Shown here: positions 1-13,100 of the stretch, piece after piece
Layout of the letters: each line of letters opens with the position of its first letter
Numbering within the stretch: position 1 is the stretch's first letter
Assembly: GCA_963573305.1 (NCBI GenBank)
Contig: OY754334.1
Location: 94,051,848 to 94,115,847, forward strand
From: Pyrrhosoma nymphula
Lineage: Eukaryota > Arthropoda > Insecta > Odonata > Coenagrionidae
DNA length: 64,000 nucleotides
Reading direction: 5' to 3'
Made by a program: the position numbers and the translations under genes
Notes under the pieces: model-generated
The model's input: the letters and a program-made list of their open reading frames with translations, nothing else
Told to the model about the DNA's origin: nothing
The model's database searches: none

Positions 1-24
1 ACTTTGAGAAAAATTTGTCTAGGA

Positions 25-3000
25 GTCTGGAGCTTTGAGAAAAATTTGTCTAGGAATCGAAAGTTTGGAGAAAAATATTTGCCTAGGATTCCGGGGCTTG
101 GGCAAAAAAAACTGTCTAGGAGTCTGGGGCTTTGAGAAAAAATTTTTTCTAGTAGTCAAGGGCTTTGAGAAAAAAATTTGTTTAGGAGTCGCGAACTTTG
201 AGAAAAATTTGTCTAGGAATCGGAAGCTTGGAGAAAAAGTATTTGTCTAGGTGTCGGCTTGGAAAATTTTTTTTTATAGGATCGGGGTGCTTGGTGAAAA
301 AAATTTGTCTAGTAGACGGGGCTTGGTGTAAAATTTTTTTTCTAGGATTTGCGGGCTTGAAAAATAACTTTTGTCTAAGATCCGGGGGTTTGGAGAAAGA
401 AATTCTCAGGATTCTACGTCTTGGAGATAAAAATTGCCAAGGAGTCGGGGGCTTGGAAAAAAAATTTTTTTCTTGCTTGGTGAGAGAAATATGTCTAGGA
501 TTTATGGGCTTAAATATACACAAAAATATTTGTGTAGCAGTCGAGAGCTTAGAGAAAAAAAACTTTCTGGGACTCGGGAGCTCGGAAAAAAATATATTCT
601 AGGACTAGCAGGATTAGAAAAAAAAATTTGTCTAGGTCTCGGTGTTAGGAGAAAAAAATTTGTCTAGGAATCGTGGGCATGGTGAAAAAAAGTTAACTAG
701 GAGTCAGGCTTGGAGAAAAATATTTGTCTAGGAGACAATTGCTTAGAAAAAACATTTGTCTACGATTCCGGGGTTGGAGAAAAAAAGTCGTCAAGGAGTC
801 AGGGGCCTTGAGAAAAAAAATTGTCTTAGAGTCGGGGGCTTTCAGAAAAATTTGTCTAGTAGTCGGAAGCTTGGATAAAAATATTGTTCTAGGAGTCGGC
901 TTGTAAAAATTTTTATTGTTAGAAGTCGGAGGGGTTTGGTTTATTAAATATGTCTAGGGGTCGTGGGCTGGGTGAAAAAAAAATTGTCTAGAACTTGGGG
1001 GCCTAAAAAATAAATTCTAATGATTCAACGGCTGGAGATAAAAAATTGATTAGGAGTCGGAGGCTTGGTAAAATATAATTGTCTAGGAGTCGAGAGCTTG
1101 GAGAACAAATATTGTCTAGGAATCGGGGGCTTGGAAAAAAAATGTCTACGAGTCCGGGGCTAGGTAATAAAAAATTGGAGAAAAAATTTTTCATAGGAGT
1201 CGGGTAAATGAAGAAAGAATTTGTCTAGTAGTCGGGTATTTGAAGGAAAAAATTGGTCTAGGAGTCGGGGGCATGGAAAAAATTGTCTAGGAGTCAGGGT
1301 CTTTGAGATAAAAATTTGTCGAGTAGTCGGGAGCTTTGAGAAAAATTTGTCTAGGAATCGGAAGTTTGGAGAAAAATATTTGCCTAGGATTCCGGGGCTT
1401 GGGCAAAAAAAACTGTCTAGGCTTAGAGAAAAAAATTTGTCTAGGAGTCAAGGGCTTTGAGAAAATAATTTGTTTAGGAGTCGCGAACTTTAGGAAAAAT
1501 TTGTCTAGGAATCGGAAGCATGGAGAAAAAGTATTTGTCTAGGAGTCGGCTTGGAAAATTCTTTTTTATAGGATCGGGGAGCTTGGTAAAAAAAATTGTC
1601 TAGGAGTCGGGGCTTGGTGTAAAATTTTTTTCTAGGATTTGGGGGCTTGAAAAATAACTTTTGTCTAAGATCCGGGGGTTTGGAGAAAAAAAAATTCTCA
1701 GGATTCAACGGCTCGGAGATAAAAAATTGCCAAGGAGTCGGGGGCTTGGAAAAAAATTTTTTTTCTTGCTTGGTGAGAGAAATATGTCTAGGAGTTATGG
1801 GCTTGAAAAAAAAATTTTGCTTAAAGCTTGGAGAAAAATGTTGGTCTAGGAGTCGCTGACTTGGAAAAAATAATTTGCCTAGGAATAAATAAATTGTCAT
1901 AGAGTCAGGGGCTTAGAAGAAAAATCTGTCTAGGAGTCCGGGGCTTGGTCATAAAAAAATGTCGAGGAGTCTGGGGCTTGGAGAAAAATATTTGTCTAGG
2001 ATTCAGGGTTTTGAGAAAAAAAATTGTCCAGGAGTCTGGCAGTTTGAGAAAAAAAATTTGCTTAGGAGTCGGGGGATTACAGAAATAAAATTGTCTAGGA
2101 ATCGAGGGCTTGGATATAAAAAGTTGTCTAGTAAGATGAAGCTTGGGGAAAATATATTTGTCTAGGAGTCGGAAGCTTGGAGAAAAACATTTGTCTAGGA
2201 CTTGGGGGCTTTAAAAAAATTGTTTAGGATTCGGGGGCTTGAAGAAAATCATTTGGTCTAGGAGTCAGGGACTTGGAGAAAAATATTTGTCTAGGAGTTG
2301 GGCACTTGAGGACAAAAATTGTCTAGGAGTCGGGGCTTGGAGAAAAAAATTTGTGTTGGAGTCAGGGGCTTGGAAAAAAATTGTCTAGGACTCAGGGCTA
2401 GGAGAAAAAAAAATATCAAGGAATCGTGGGCATGGTGAAAAAATGTTAACTAGGAGTTGGGCTTGGAGAAAAATATTTGTCTAGGAGTCAGGTGCTTAAA
2501 ATAAATTTGTCTAGGAGTCGGGGGCTTGGTAATAAAATTTTTTTTAGGAGTCTTGGGCTTGGAGAAAAAAAATTGTCTAGGAGTCAAGGGCTTTGAGAAA
2601 AAAATTTGTTTAGGAGTCGCGATCTATGAGAAAAATTTGTCTAGGAATCGGAAGCTTGGAGAAAAAGTATTTGTCTAGGAGTCGGCTTGGAAAATTTTTT
2701 TTTATAGGATCGGGGAGGTTCTAGGAGTCGGGGGTGGTGTAAAATTTTTTTTCTAGGATTTGGGGGCTTGAAAAATAACTTTTGTCTAAGATCCGGGGGT
2801 TTGGAGAAAAATAATTCTCAGGATTCAACGGCTTGGAGATAAAAAATTGCCAAGGAGTCGGGGGCTTGGAAAAAAAATTTTTTCTTGCTTGGTGAGAGAA
2901 ATATGTCTAGGATTTATGGGCTTGAAAAAAAAATTTTTGCTTAAATCTTGGAGAAAAATGTTGGTCTAGGAGTCGCAGACTTGGTAAAAATAATTTGCCT

Positions 3001-5690
3001 AGGAAGGGGCATGGAATAAAAAAATTGTCAAAGAGTCAGGGGCTTAGAAGAAAAATCTGTCTAGGAGTCCGGGGCTTGGTCATAAAAAATTGTCTAGGAG
3101 TCTAGGGCTTGGAGAAAAATATTTGTCTAGGATTCAGGGGGTTTGAGAAAAAAAATTGTCTAGGTGTCTGGCAGTTTGAGAAAAAAATTTGCTTAGGAGT
3201 CGGGGGATTACAGAAATAAAATTGTCTACGAGTCGAGGGCTTGGATGTAAAAAGTTGTCTAGGAAGATGAAGCATGGAGAAAATATATTTGTCTAGGAGT
3301 CGGAAGCTTGGAGAAAAACATTTGTCTAGGACTTGGGGGCTTTAAAAAAATTGTTTAAGATTCGGGGGCTTGAAGAAAATCATTTGGACTAGGAGTCGGG
3401 GGTTGGAGATAAAAATTTGTTGGGGCCTGGAGAAAATAATTTGTCTAGGAGTCAGGGACTTGGAGAAAAAAAATTGGTCTAAGATTCGGGGGCTAGGAGA
3501 AAAAAATTTGTTTAGGAGTCGGGGGGCATGGGGGAAAAGAATTTTCTACAATTGGGGGCTGGGAGAAAAAAAATTGTGTAGGAGTCAGTGCCTGGCGAAA
3601 AAAATTTGTAGGAGTCAACGGCTTGGAGAGAAATAATTTTATTGGACTCGTGAGTTTGGAAAAAAAAATTTTTCTAGGACTCGGAGGATTACCGAAGTAA
3701 AAATTGTCTAGGAGTAGGGAGCTTGGAGAAAAAAAATTGTCTAGGGGTCGGGGGCTTAAGGAAAAACCTTTGCCTAGGAGTCGGTCACTTGGATAAAAAA
3801 AATTGACTGGTAGTCGGGGGCTTGGAGAAAATATATTTTCTAGGAGTCGGGGTAATTGGAGAGAAAAATATGTCTAGGAGTCGGGGAAATGAATAAAAAC
3901 ATTTGTCTAAGAGTCTGGTACTTGGAGAAAAAAATTGTCTATGAGTCGGGTAGTTGGAAAAAAATTGGTCTAGGAGTCGGAAGCTTGGGGAAAAAAATTT
4001 GTCTATTAGTCGGGGGATTACAGAAATAAAATTGTCTGGTAGTAGGGAGCTTGGAGAAAAAAAATTGTCTATGGGTCGGGTCTGTCGCTTGGAAAAAAAC
4101 ATTTGACTAATAGACTTGGAGAAAATATATTTTCTAGGAGTCGGTGTAATTGGAGAGAAAAACATGTCTAGGAGTTGGGACTTGAATAAAAACATTTGTC
4201 TTGGAGTCGGGTACTTGGAGAAAAAAATTGTCCATGAGTCGGGTACTTGGAAAAAAATTGGTCTAGGAGTGGGGCTTGGAGAAAAAAATTTGTGTAGGAG
4301 TCAGTGGCTGGAGAAAAAAATTTGTGTAGGAGTCAACGGCTTGGAAATAAATAATTGCCTAGGAGTCGGAGGGTTTGTGAAAAATATTTGTCTAGGAGAC
4401 GGGGGTTTGGAATAAAAAAATTGTCCATGAGTCAGGGGCTTAGAAAAAAAATTATCTAGGAGTCTGGGGCTTGGAGAAAAAAATTTGTCAAGGAGTCAGA
4501 GGCATTGAGAAAAAAAATTGTCTTGAAGTCGGGGGCTTGGAGAAAAATTTGTCTAGGAATCGGAAGTTTGGATAAAAATATTTGTCTTGAAAAAAATTTG
4601 AAAGCTTGAAAAAAATTTGTCAAGGAATCAGAGGCATTGAGAAAAAAAATTGTCTTGGAGTCGGGGGCTTGGAGAAAAATTTGTCTAGGAATCGGAAGTT
4701 TGGATAAAAATATTGGTCTTGAAAAAAATTTGAAGGCTTGAAAAAAATTTTTTTTCTAGGAGTCGGGGGGCTTGGTGTATTAAATATGTCTAGGAGTCGT
4801 GGGCTGGGTGAAAAAAAATTTGTGTAGAAGTTGGGGGCTTGAAAAAAAAATTTCTCAGGATTCAACGGCCTGGAGATAAAAAATTGCCTAGGAATCGGGG
4901 ACTTGGAAAAATATAATTTTCTATGAGTCGAGAGCTTGGAGAAAAAAAATGTTCTAGGATTCGGGGGCATGGAAAAATAAATGGTCTAGGACTCGGAGGC
5001 TTTGAGAAAAAAATGCCTAGGACTACGGGGCTTGGAGAAAAAGATTTGTGTAGCAGTCGGGAGCGAAGAGAAAAAAAAATTCTGGGACTCGGGAGCTTGG
5101 AAAATTAAATTGTCTAGGACTCGGGGGATTAGAAAAAAAAAATTGTCTAGGAGTCAGGGCTAGGAGAAAAAAATTTGTCTAGGAGTCGCGAACTTTGAGA
5201 GAAATTTGTCTAGGAGTCTGGAGCTTTGAGAAAGATTTGTCTAGGAATCGGAAGTTTGGAGAAAAATATTTGCCTAGGATTCCGGGGCTTGGGCATAAAA
5301 AACTGTCTAGGAGTCTGGGGCTTTGAGAAAAAAAATTGTCTAGGAGTCAAGGGCTTTGAGAAAAAAATTTGTTTAGGAGTCGCGAACTTTGAGAAAAATT
5401 TGTCTAGGAATCGGAAGCTTGGAGAAAAAGTATTTGTCTAGGAGTCGGCTTTGAAATTTTTTTTTATAGGATCGGGGAGCTTGGTGAAAAAAATTTGTCT
5501 AGGAGTCGGGGCTTGGTGTAAAATTTTTTTTCTAGGATTAGGGGGCTTGTAAAATATCTTTTGTCTAAGATCCGGGGGTTTGGAGAAAAAAATTCTCAGG
5601 ATTCAACGGCTTGGAGATAAAAAATTGCCAAGGAGTCGGGGACTTGGAAAAAAAATTTCTTTCTTGGAGGCGGGGAACTTGGTGAAAAAA
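25..5690 (+). repeat. Higher-order repeat alpha inside the minisatellite
   Basis: A run of about ten to thirteen distinctive units recurs in the same order near 25-480, 1325-1795, 2590-2945 (partial) and 5215-5690. Diagnostic variants include the unit with ATTCCGGGGCTTGGGC and the short unit with GAGTCGGCTTGG followed by a long T-run. A third is the TCTCAGGATTCAACGGC unit. The copies share these private variants, so they arose by block duplication rather than unit-by-unit drift. Spacing between copies (about 1.3, 1.1 and 2.8 kb) is irregular. Confidence 0.8.
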
Positions 5691-6200
5691 ATATGTCTAG
5701 GATTTGGGGGCTTGAAAAAAAGTTTTAGCCTAAAGCTTGGAGAAAAATGTTGGTCTAGGAGTCGCAGACTTGGAAAAAATAATTTGCCTAAGAAGGGGCA
5801 TGGAATAAAAAATTGTCATAGAGTCAGGGGCTTAGAAGAAAAATCTGTCTAGGAGTCCGGGGCTTGGTCATAAAAAATTGTCTAGGAGTCTGGGGCTTGG
5901 AGAAAAATATTTGTCTAGGATTCAGGGGGTTTGAGAAAAAAAATTGTCTAGGTGTCTGGCAGTTTGAGAACAAATTTGCTTAGGAATCGGGGGATTACAG
6001 AAAAAAAATTGTCTAGGAGTCGAGGGCTTGGATGTAAAAAGTTGTCTAGGAAGATGAAGCTTGGAGAAAATATATTTGTCTAGGAGTCTGAAGCTTGGAG
6101 AAAAACATTTGTCTAGGACTTGGGGGCTTTAAAAAAATTGTTTAAGATTCGGGGGCTTGAAGAAAATCATTTGGTCTAGGAGTCGGGGGGTTGGAGATAA
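1890..6200 (+). repeat. Higher-order repeat beta inside the minisatellite
   Basis: A run of about eleven units recurs near 1890-2260, 3020-3390 and 5800-6200. It carries the private variants CGGGGCTTGGTCATAAAAAA, GGGGGATTACAGAAATAAAA, TAAGATGAAGC or GAAGATGAAGC, and ACTTGGGGGCTTTAAAAAAA. The unit order is preserved in all three copies. Confidence 0.78.
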
Positions 6201-7130
6201 AAATTTGTTTAGGAGTATGGGGCCTGGAGAAAATAATTTGTCTAGGAGTCAGGGACTTGGAGAAAAATATTTGTCTAGGAGTTGGGTACTTGAGGACAAA
6301 AATTGTCTAGGAGTCGGGATTTGGAGAAAAGAATTTGACTAAGATTCGGGGGCTTTGAGAAAACAATTTGTCGAGGAGGCATGGGGGTCGATGAGTCAAG
6401 GGGGCATGGAGGAAAAAAATTGTCTAGGAGTCGGGGGCTTGGAGAATAAAAATTGTCTAGGAGTCAGGGGCTTAGAAAAAAAATTATCTAGGAGTCTGGG
6501 GCTTGGAGAAAAAAATTTGTCAAAGAGTCAGAGGCATTGAGAAAAAAAATTGTCTTGGAGTCGGGGGCTTGGAGAAAAATTTGTCTAGGAATCGGAAGCT
6601 TGGATAAAAATATTGGTTTTGGTGTCGGCTTGAGAAAATTTTTTTTTCTAGGAGTCGGGGGGCTTGGTGTGTTTGTTTGGTGTTAAATATGTCTAGGAGT
6701 CGTGGGCTGGGTGAAAAAAAATTTGTCTAGAAGTTGGGGGCTTGAAAAAAAAATTTCTCAGGATTCAACGGCCTGGAGATAAAAAATTGTCTAGGAGTCG
6801 GGGACTTGAAAAAATATAATTTTCTATGAGTCGAGAGCTTGGAGAAAAAAAATGTTCTAGGATTCGGGGGCATGGAAAAAAATGGTCTAGGATTCGGAGG
6901 CTTCGAGAAAAAAATGTCTAGGACTACGGGGCTTGGAGAAAAAGATTTGTGTAGCAGTCGGGAGCGAAGAGAAAAAAAATTCTGGGACTCGGGAGCTTGG
7001 AAAATTAAATTGTCTAGGACTCGGGGGATTAGAAAAAAAATTGTCTAGGAGTCAGGGACTGGAAAAAAAATTGTCTAGGACTCAGGGCTAGGAGAAAAAA
7101 ATTTGTCTAGGAATTCGGGCATGGTGCAAA
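4480..7130 (+). repeat. Higher-order repeat gamma inside the minisatellite
   Basis: The segment 4480-5200 is repeated at about 6500-7130 with the same unit order. Both begin with a unit containing GTCAGAGGCATTGAG. Both end with GTGTAGCAGTCGGGAGCGAA and a TTCTGGGACTCGGGAGC unit. The first copy also contains a local tandem duplication of about 130 bp (4483-4615 repeated at 4617-4745), absent from the second. The two therefore diverged after the block duplication. Confidence 0.75.
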
Positions 7131-10100
7131 AATGTTAACTAGGAGTCGGGCTTGGAGAAAAATATTTGTCTAGGAGTCAGGTGCTTAAAATAAATTTGTC
7201 TAGGAGTCCGGGGCTTGGTAATAAAATTTTATTAGGAGTCTTGGGCTTGGAGAAAAAAATTTGTCAATGATTCGGGGATTTGGAGAAAAAAAATTGCGTA
7301 GGAGTCGGGTACTTGAAGAAAGAATTTGTCTAGGAGTCTTGTACTTGGAGAAAGAAATTGGTCCACCATGGAAGAAAAAAATTTTCTATGATCTGCGGCT
7401 TGGAGAAAAAAAATTGCCTAGGATTTATGGGCTTGGAAAAATTGAATTGTCTAGGAGTAGAGAGCTTGGAGAAAAAAAATTGTCTAGGAGTCGGGGGCCT
7501 GAAAAAAAAAATTTCTCATGATTCAACGGATGGAGATTAAAAATTGATTAGGAGTTGGAGGCTTGGTAAAATATAATTGTCTAGGAGTCGAGAGCTTGGA
7601 GAACAAATATTGTCTAGGAATCGGGGGCTTGGAAAAAAAAATTGTCTAGGACTACGGCGCTTGGAGATTTGTGAAGCAGTCGGGTGCTTGGAAAAAAAAA
7701 TTATCTATGATTCGCAGTATTAGAAAAAAAAATTATCTAGGAGTCAGGGGCTTGGAAAAAAAATGTATTTAGGACTCTGGGGCTAGGAGAAAAAATTGTA
7801 TAGGAATCGTTGGCATGGTGAAAAAAAGTTTACTAGGAGTCAGGGGCTTCGAGAAAAAAATTCGTCTAGGACTCAGGGGCTAGGGGAAAAAACATTGACT
7901 GGGAGAAAAAAATTTTCCTTAAAGTCGGGGACTTGGAGAAAAATATTTGTCTAGAAGTTGGGGGCTTGGAATAATAAATTTGTCTATGTGTCAGGGGCTT
8001 AGAAAGAAAAAATGTCTAGGAGTCAGGGGCTTTTAGAAAAAAAATTGTCTAGGAATCGGGCGATATGAGAAAAAAATTTGTTTAGGAGTCGGGTGCTTCG
8101 AGAAAAAATTTTTATAGGATTCTGAAGCTTGGGGAAAAAAATTTGTCTTTGAGTCGGGGGATTACAGAAATAAAATTGTCTAGGAGTAGGGAGCTTGGAG
8201 AAAAAAAAATTGTCTAGGGGTCGGGGGCTAAAGGAAAAACCTTTGTCTAGGAGTCGGGCGCTTGGATAAAAAAAATTGACTAGTAGTCGGGGAGAAAATA
8301 TTGGAGAAAATATATTTTCTAGGAGTCGTGCTAATTGGAGAGAAAAACATGTCTAGGAGTCATGGACTTGAATAAAAACATTTGTCTAGGAGTCGGGTAC
8401 TTGGAGAAAAAAATTGTCCATGTGTCGGGTACTTGGAGAAAAAAATTGGTCTAGGAGTCGGGGCTTGAGAAAAAATTTTGTCGAGAAGTCGGGGGCAATG
8501 GAGGAAAAAAATTGTCTAGGACTCGGGTGCTTGGAAAAAAAAATTGTCTAGGAGTCGGGGGCATGGAAGAAAAAATATTTCTTGTAGTCGGGGGATTAGA
8601 GAAATAAAATTGTATACAAGTCGGTGGCTTTAGGAAAAAAAATTTTCTAGTAGTCAGGGGCTTGGATAAAAAAAGTTTTTCTAGGAGTCGGATGCTTGGA
8701 AAAAATATATTTTCTAGTAGTCGGGGAACTTGGAGAGGAAAATATGTCTAGTAGTCAGGTGGTTTGAGATAAAAATGTCTAGTAGTCGGGGGCTTGAAGA
8801 AAATCAATTGGTCTAGGAGCCTGGGGTTAGGAGAAAAAAATTTGTTTAAGAGTCGGGGGGCTGGATAAAATAATTTGTCTAGGAGTCGGGTATTTGGAGA
8901 AAAAAATTGTATAAGAGTCGGGTACTTGGAGAAAAAAATTGGTCTAGGAGTCGGGGCTTGGAGAAAAAAAATTGTCTAAGATTCGGGGGCTTGAGGAAAA
9001 AATTTGTCGGAGAATCGGCATGGAAATATTTAATTGCCTAGGAGTTGGGTGGTTTGAGAAAAATATTTGTCTAGTAGTCGGGGGTTTGGAATAAAAAAAT
9101 TGTCCAGGAGTCAGGGGTTTAGAAAAAAATTTATCTAGGACTCCAGGGCTTGGAATAAAAAAGATGTCAAGGAGTCTAGGGCTTGGAGAAAAAAATTTGT
9201 CTAGGAGTCAGGGGCTAGGAGAAAAAAATTCGTCAAGGAGTCAGGGGCATTGAGAAAAAAAATTGTCTTAGAGTCGGGGTTTTGAGAAATATTTGTCAAG
9301 GAGTCGGAAGCTTGGATAAAAATATTGGTCTAGGAGTCGGCTTGAAAACAATTGTCTAGAAGTTGGGGGCTTGAAAAAAATACTCTCAGGATGAAACGGC
9401 TTGGAGATAAAAAATTGATTAGGAGTCGGAGGCTTGGTAAAATATAATTGTCTAGGAGTCAAGAGCTTGGAGAAAAAACACTTTCTAGGAATCTGGGGCT
9501 TGGCAAAAAAATTGAGTAGGACTACGGGGCTTGGAGAAAAAGGTGTGTAGCAGTCGGGAGCATAGAAAAAAAAAATTCTGGAACTCGGGAGCTTGGAAAA
9601 AAATATATTCTAGGACTCGCAGGATTAGAAAAAAAATTTGTCTAGGAATCGTGGGCATGGTAAAGAAAGTTAACAAGGAGTCGGGCTTGGAGAAAAATAT
9701 TTGTCTAGAAGACAGGTACTTAGAAAAAACATTTGTCTACGAGTCCGGGGCTTAGAGAAAAAAATTCGTCAAGGAGTCAGGGGCCTTGAGAAAAAAAATT
9801 GTCTTAGAGTCGGGGGCTTTGAAAAAAATTTGTCTAGTAGTCGGAAGCTCGGATAAAAATATTGGTCTAGGAGTAGGCTTGAAAAATTTTTTTTCTATTA
9901 GTCGGAGGGGCTTGGTGAATTAAATATGTCTAGGGGTCGTGGGCTGGGTGAAAAAATAATTGTCTAGAACTTGAGGGCCTGAAAAAATAAATTCTGATGA
10001 TTCAACGGCTGGAGATAAAAAATTGATTAGGATTCAACGGCTGGATATAAAAAAATTCTCAGGATTCAACGGCAGGAGATAAAAAAGTGATTAGGAGTCG

Positions 10101-13100
10101 GAGGCTTGGTAAAATATAATTGTCTAGGAGTCGAGAGCTTGGAGAAAAAACATTGTCTAGGAAACGGGGGTTTGGAAAAAAAAATTGTCTAGGACTACGG
10201 GGCTTGGATAAAAAGATTTGTGTAGCAGTCGGGAGCTTGGAAAAAAAATTGTCTAGGAATCGCAGGATTAGAAAAAAAAATTATCTAGGAGTCAGGGGCT
10301 TGGAAAAAAAAATTATCTAGGACTCATGGGCTAGGATAAAAAAATTGTCTAGGAATCGTGGGCATGGTGAAAAAAGTTAACTAGGAGTCGGGGGCTTGGA
10401 AAAAAAATTTGTCTAAGAGTCCGGGGCTAGGTAATAAAAAATTGACTAGGAGTCTTGGGTTTGGAGAAAAACATTTGTCTATGAGTTGGGGACTTGGAGA
10501 AAAAAATTTGCCTAGGAGTCTGGTACTTGTTGAAATAATTTGTCTAGTAGTCGGGTATTTGGAGGAAAAAATTGGTATAGGAGTCAGCGGCTTGGAGAAA
10601 AAACATTGCCTAGGATTCGGCGGCTTGGAAAAATTAAATTGTCTTGGAGTCAAAAGCTTGGAGAAAAAAATTTGTCTAGGAGTGTGTGAAATATAGATAA
10701 AAATGTCTTGAACTCGGGGGTTTGGAGAAATATATTTATCTAGGAGTCGGGGGCTTGGAGAATTTGTAATGTAGTCTGGGGCTTGGAGAAAAAAAAATTC
10801 TCTAGGAGTCAGGGGCTTGGAGAAAAAAAATTGTCTTGGAGTCGGGGGCTTGGAGAAATAAATTTGTCTAGGACTCGGAGGCTTAGAGAAAAAAATTTGT
10901 CTAGGACTTATGGGCTTCAAGATAAAATTTGTCTGGGACTGTAGGGCTTGGAGAAATAAATTTGTCTAGGACTCGGGAGCTGGGAGAAAAAGATTTGACT
11001 AGGATTTTGGAATTGGGGGAAAAAAATTTTCTAGGGGTCGGGGAATTGGAGAAAATTTTTTTCCAAGACTCGGGTGTGTGTAGAAAATAGTTTTTCTAGG
11101 ACTTGGGGGTTTGGACAAAAAAAATATTTAGGTCACGATGGCTTGGAGAAAAAAATTTGTCTCGGAATATGGGGTTTGGAGAAAACATTTTGTCTAAGAC
11201 TTGGGCGCTTGGAGAGAAAAATTTTGTCTTTAACTCGGGGACTTGGAAAAAAAAATTGTCTAGGATTCGGGGGCTTGGAGAAAAAATTTGCAAAGTAGTC
11301 AGGGGCTTGGAGATAATGGTCTTTCTGGGAGTCGGGGGCTTGGAGATAAAAAATGGTCTACGAATTGAAAGTTTGGTGAAAAAAATTTGATTAGTAGTCG
11401 GAGTTTTGGAGAAAGGAATTTGTCTAGGATTCGAGTGCTTGGAGATGAATATTTGTCTAGGAGTCGGGGGCTTTGAGAACAAAATTTGTCTACAGGTCGG
11501 GGGCTTGGAAAAAAATATGTCTAGGAGTCGGGAGTAATAGAAAATTGCCTAGGATTCGGGGGCTTGTAGGAAAATTTATTGTCTAGGAGTCGTGGCTTGG
11601 AGAAAAAAAATAGCTAGGAGTCGGGTGCTTGGAGAAAAAAATTGGTCTAGGATTCGGGGGATCGGTGAAAAAAAATTTGGTGTAGGGGTCGGGTGCTTGT
11701 AGAAAAAAAATTGTCTAGGATTTGCGGGCTTTGGTAAAAAATTTTTTCTAGGACTCATGGGCTTGGAGAAAAAATTTTGTCTAGGAGTCGGCGGCAGAAA
11801 GAAAAAAGTTTGTCCAGGACAATGGGGCTTGGAGAATAAAATTTGTCTAGGACTCGGGGGCTACTAGAAATATATTTGTCTAGGACTACGGGGCTTGGAT
11901 AAAAAAATTGTCTAGCAGTAGGGAGCTTCGAAAAAAAATGTCTAGGACTTGGAGGCTTGGAAAAAAATTTTCTAGGACTCGGGGGCTTAGAGTAAAAAAA
12001 ATTGTCTAGGAGTCAGTTACTTGGAGAAATAAATTTTGCTAGGACTCAGGGGCTAGGTGAAAAAACTTGTCTAGGACTCGGGGGATTGTAGTAAAAAAGT
12101 TAAATAGGAGTCGGGGGCTTGTACAAAAATACTTGTCTAGGAGTCGGGGGCTTGCAATAAAAAAATTTGGCTAGGAGTCAGGGGCTTAGAAAAATAATTG
12201 TCTAGGAGTCTGGGGCTTGGAGATAAAATATGTCGTGGAGACGAGCATGTTATGGAGAAGAACATTTTTTTAGGGTTTTTGGGCTTGGAAAAAAATTGTC
12301 TAGTAGTCGGGGGCTTGGATTTAAAAAATTGCCTTAGAGTCGGGGGCTTGGGAAAATAAAATTGTCTAGTAGACGAGAGCTTGGAGAAAAAAAATAGTCT
12401 ACGAAACGGAGGTTTGGTGAAAGAAATTTGATTGGACAAAAATATTTGTCTAGGAGTCGGAGCCTTGGAATAAAAAAATTTGTCTAGGAGTCAGGGGCTT
12501 GGAAAAAAAATTATTTAGACTCAGGGGCTAGGAGAAAAAAATTTGTCTCGCAATTGGGTGCATGGAGAAAATAAGTTAACTAGGTGTCTGGGGCTTAGAA
12601 AAAATATTGTCTAGGACTCGGGGGCTTCTAGAAATATATTCGTCTAGGACTACGGGGCTTGGAGAAATAAATTAGTCTAGGAGTCGGGAGATTCGAAAAA
12701 AAGTCTAAGACTCGGGGGCTAAAAAAAATTGTCTAGGACACGAGGGCGTTGAAAAAAAATAGTGTAGGAGTCAGGGACTTGGAGAAATAATTTTGTCTAG
12801 GAGTCAGGGGTTGGAGAAAAAAAGTCGTCAAGGAGTCAGGGGCTTGGAGAGAAAAATTTAAATAGGAGCCGGGGGTTGGATATTTGTCTAGGAGTCGGAA
12901 CCTTGGAATAAAAAAATTTGTATAGGAGTCAGGGGCTTGGAAAAATAAATTTGTCTACGACTCAGGGGCAAGGAGAAAAAATTATGTCTAGCAATTGGAG
13001 GAACGGAGAAAATAAGTTAACTAGGATCCGGGGATTCGTCATAAAAAAATGTATAGCAGTCTTGGGCTAGGAGAAAAATTTTTTCTTGGAGTCAGGGGCT

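Larger units (their letters stand above)
1030..10190 (+). repeat. Higher-order repeat delta inside the minisatellite
   Basis: A three-to-four-unit cassette recurs near 1030-1140, 7530-7640, 9395-9490 and 10060-10190. It contains TTGATTAGGAGTCGGAGGC, then a TTGGTAAAATATAATTG junction, then a unit with GAGTCGAGAGCTTGGAGAA. It shows that block duplication reached over at least 9 kb of the array. Confidence 0.72.
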
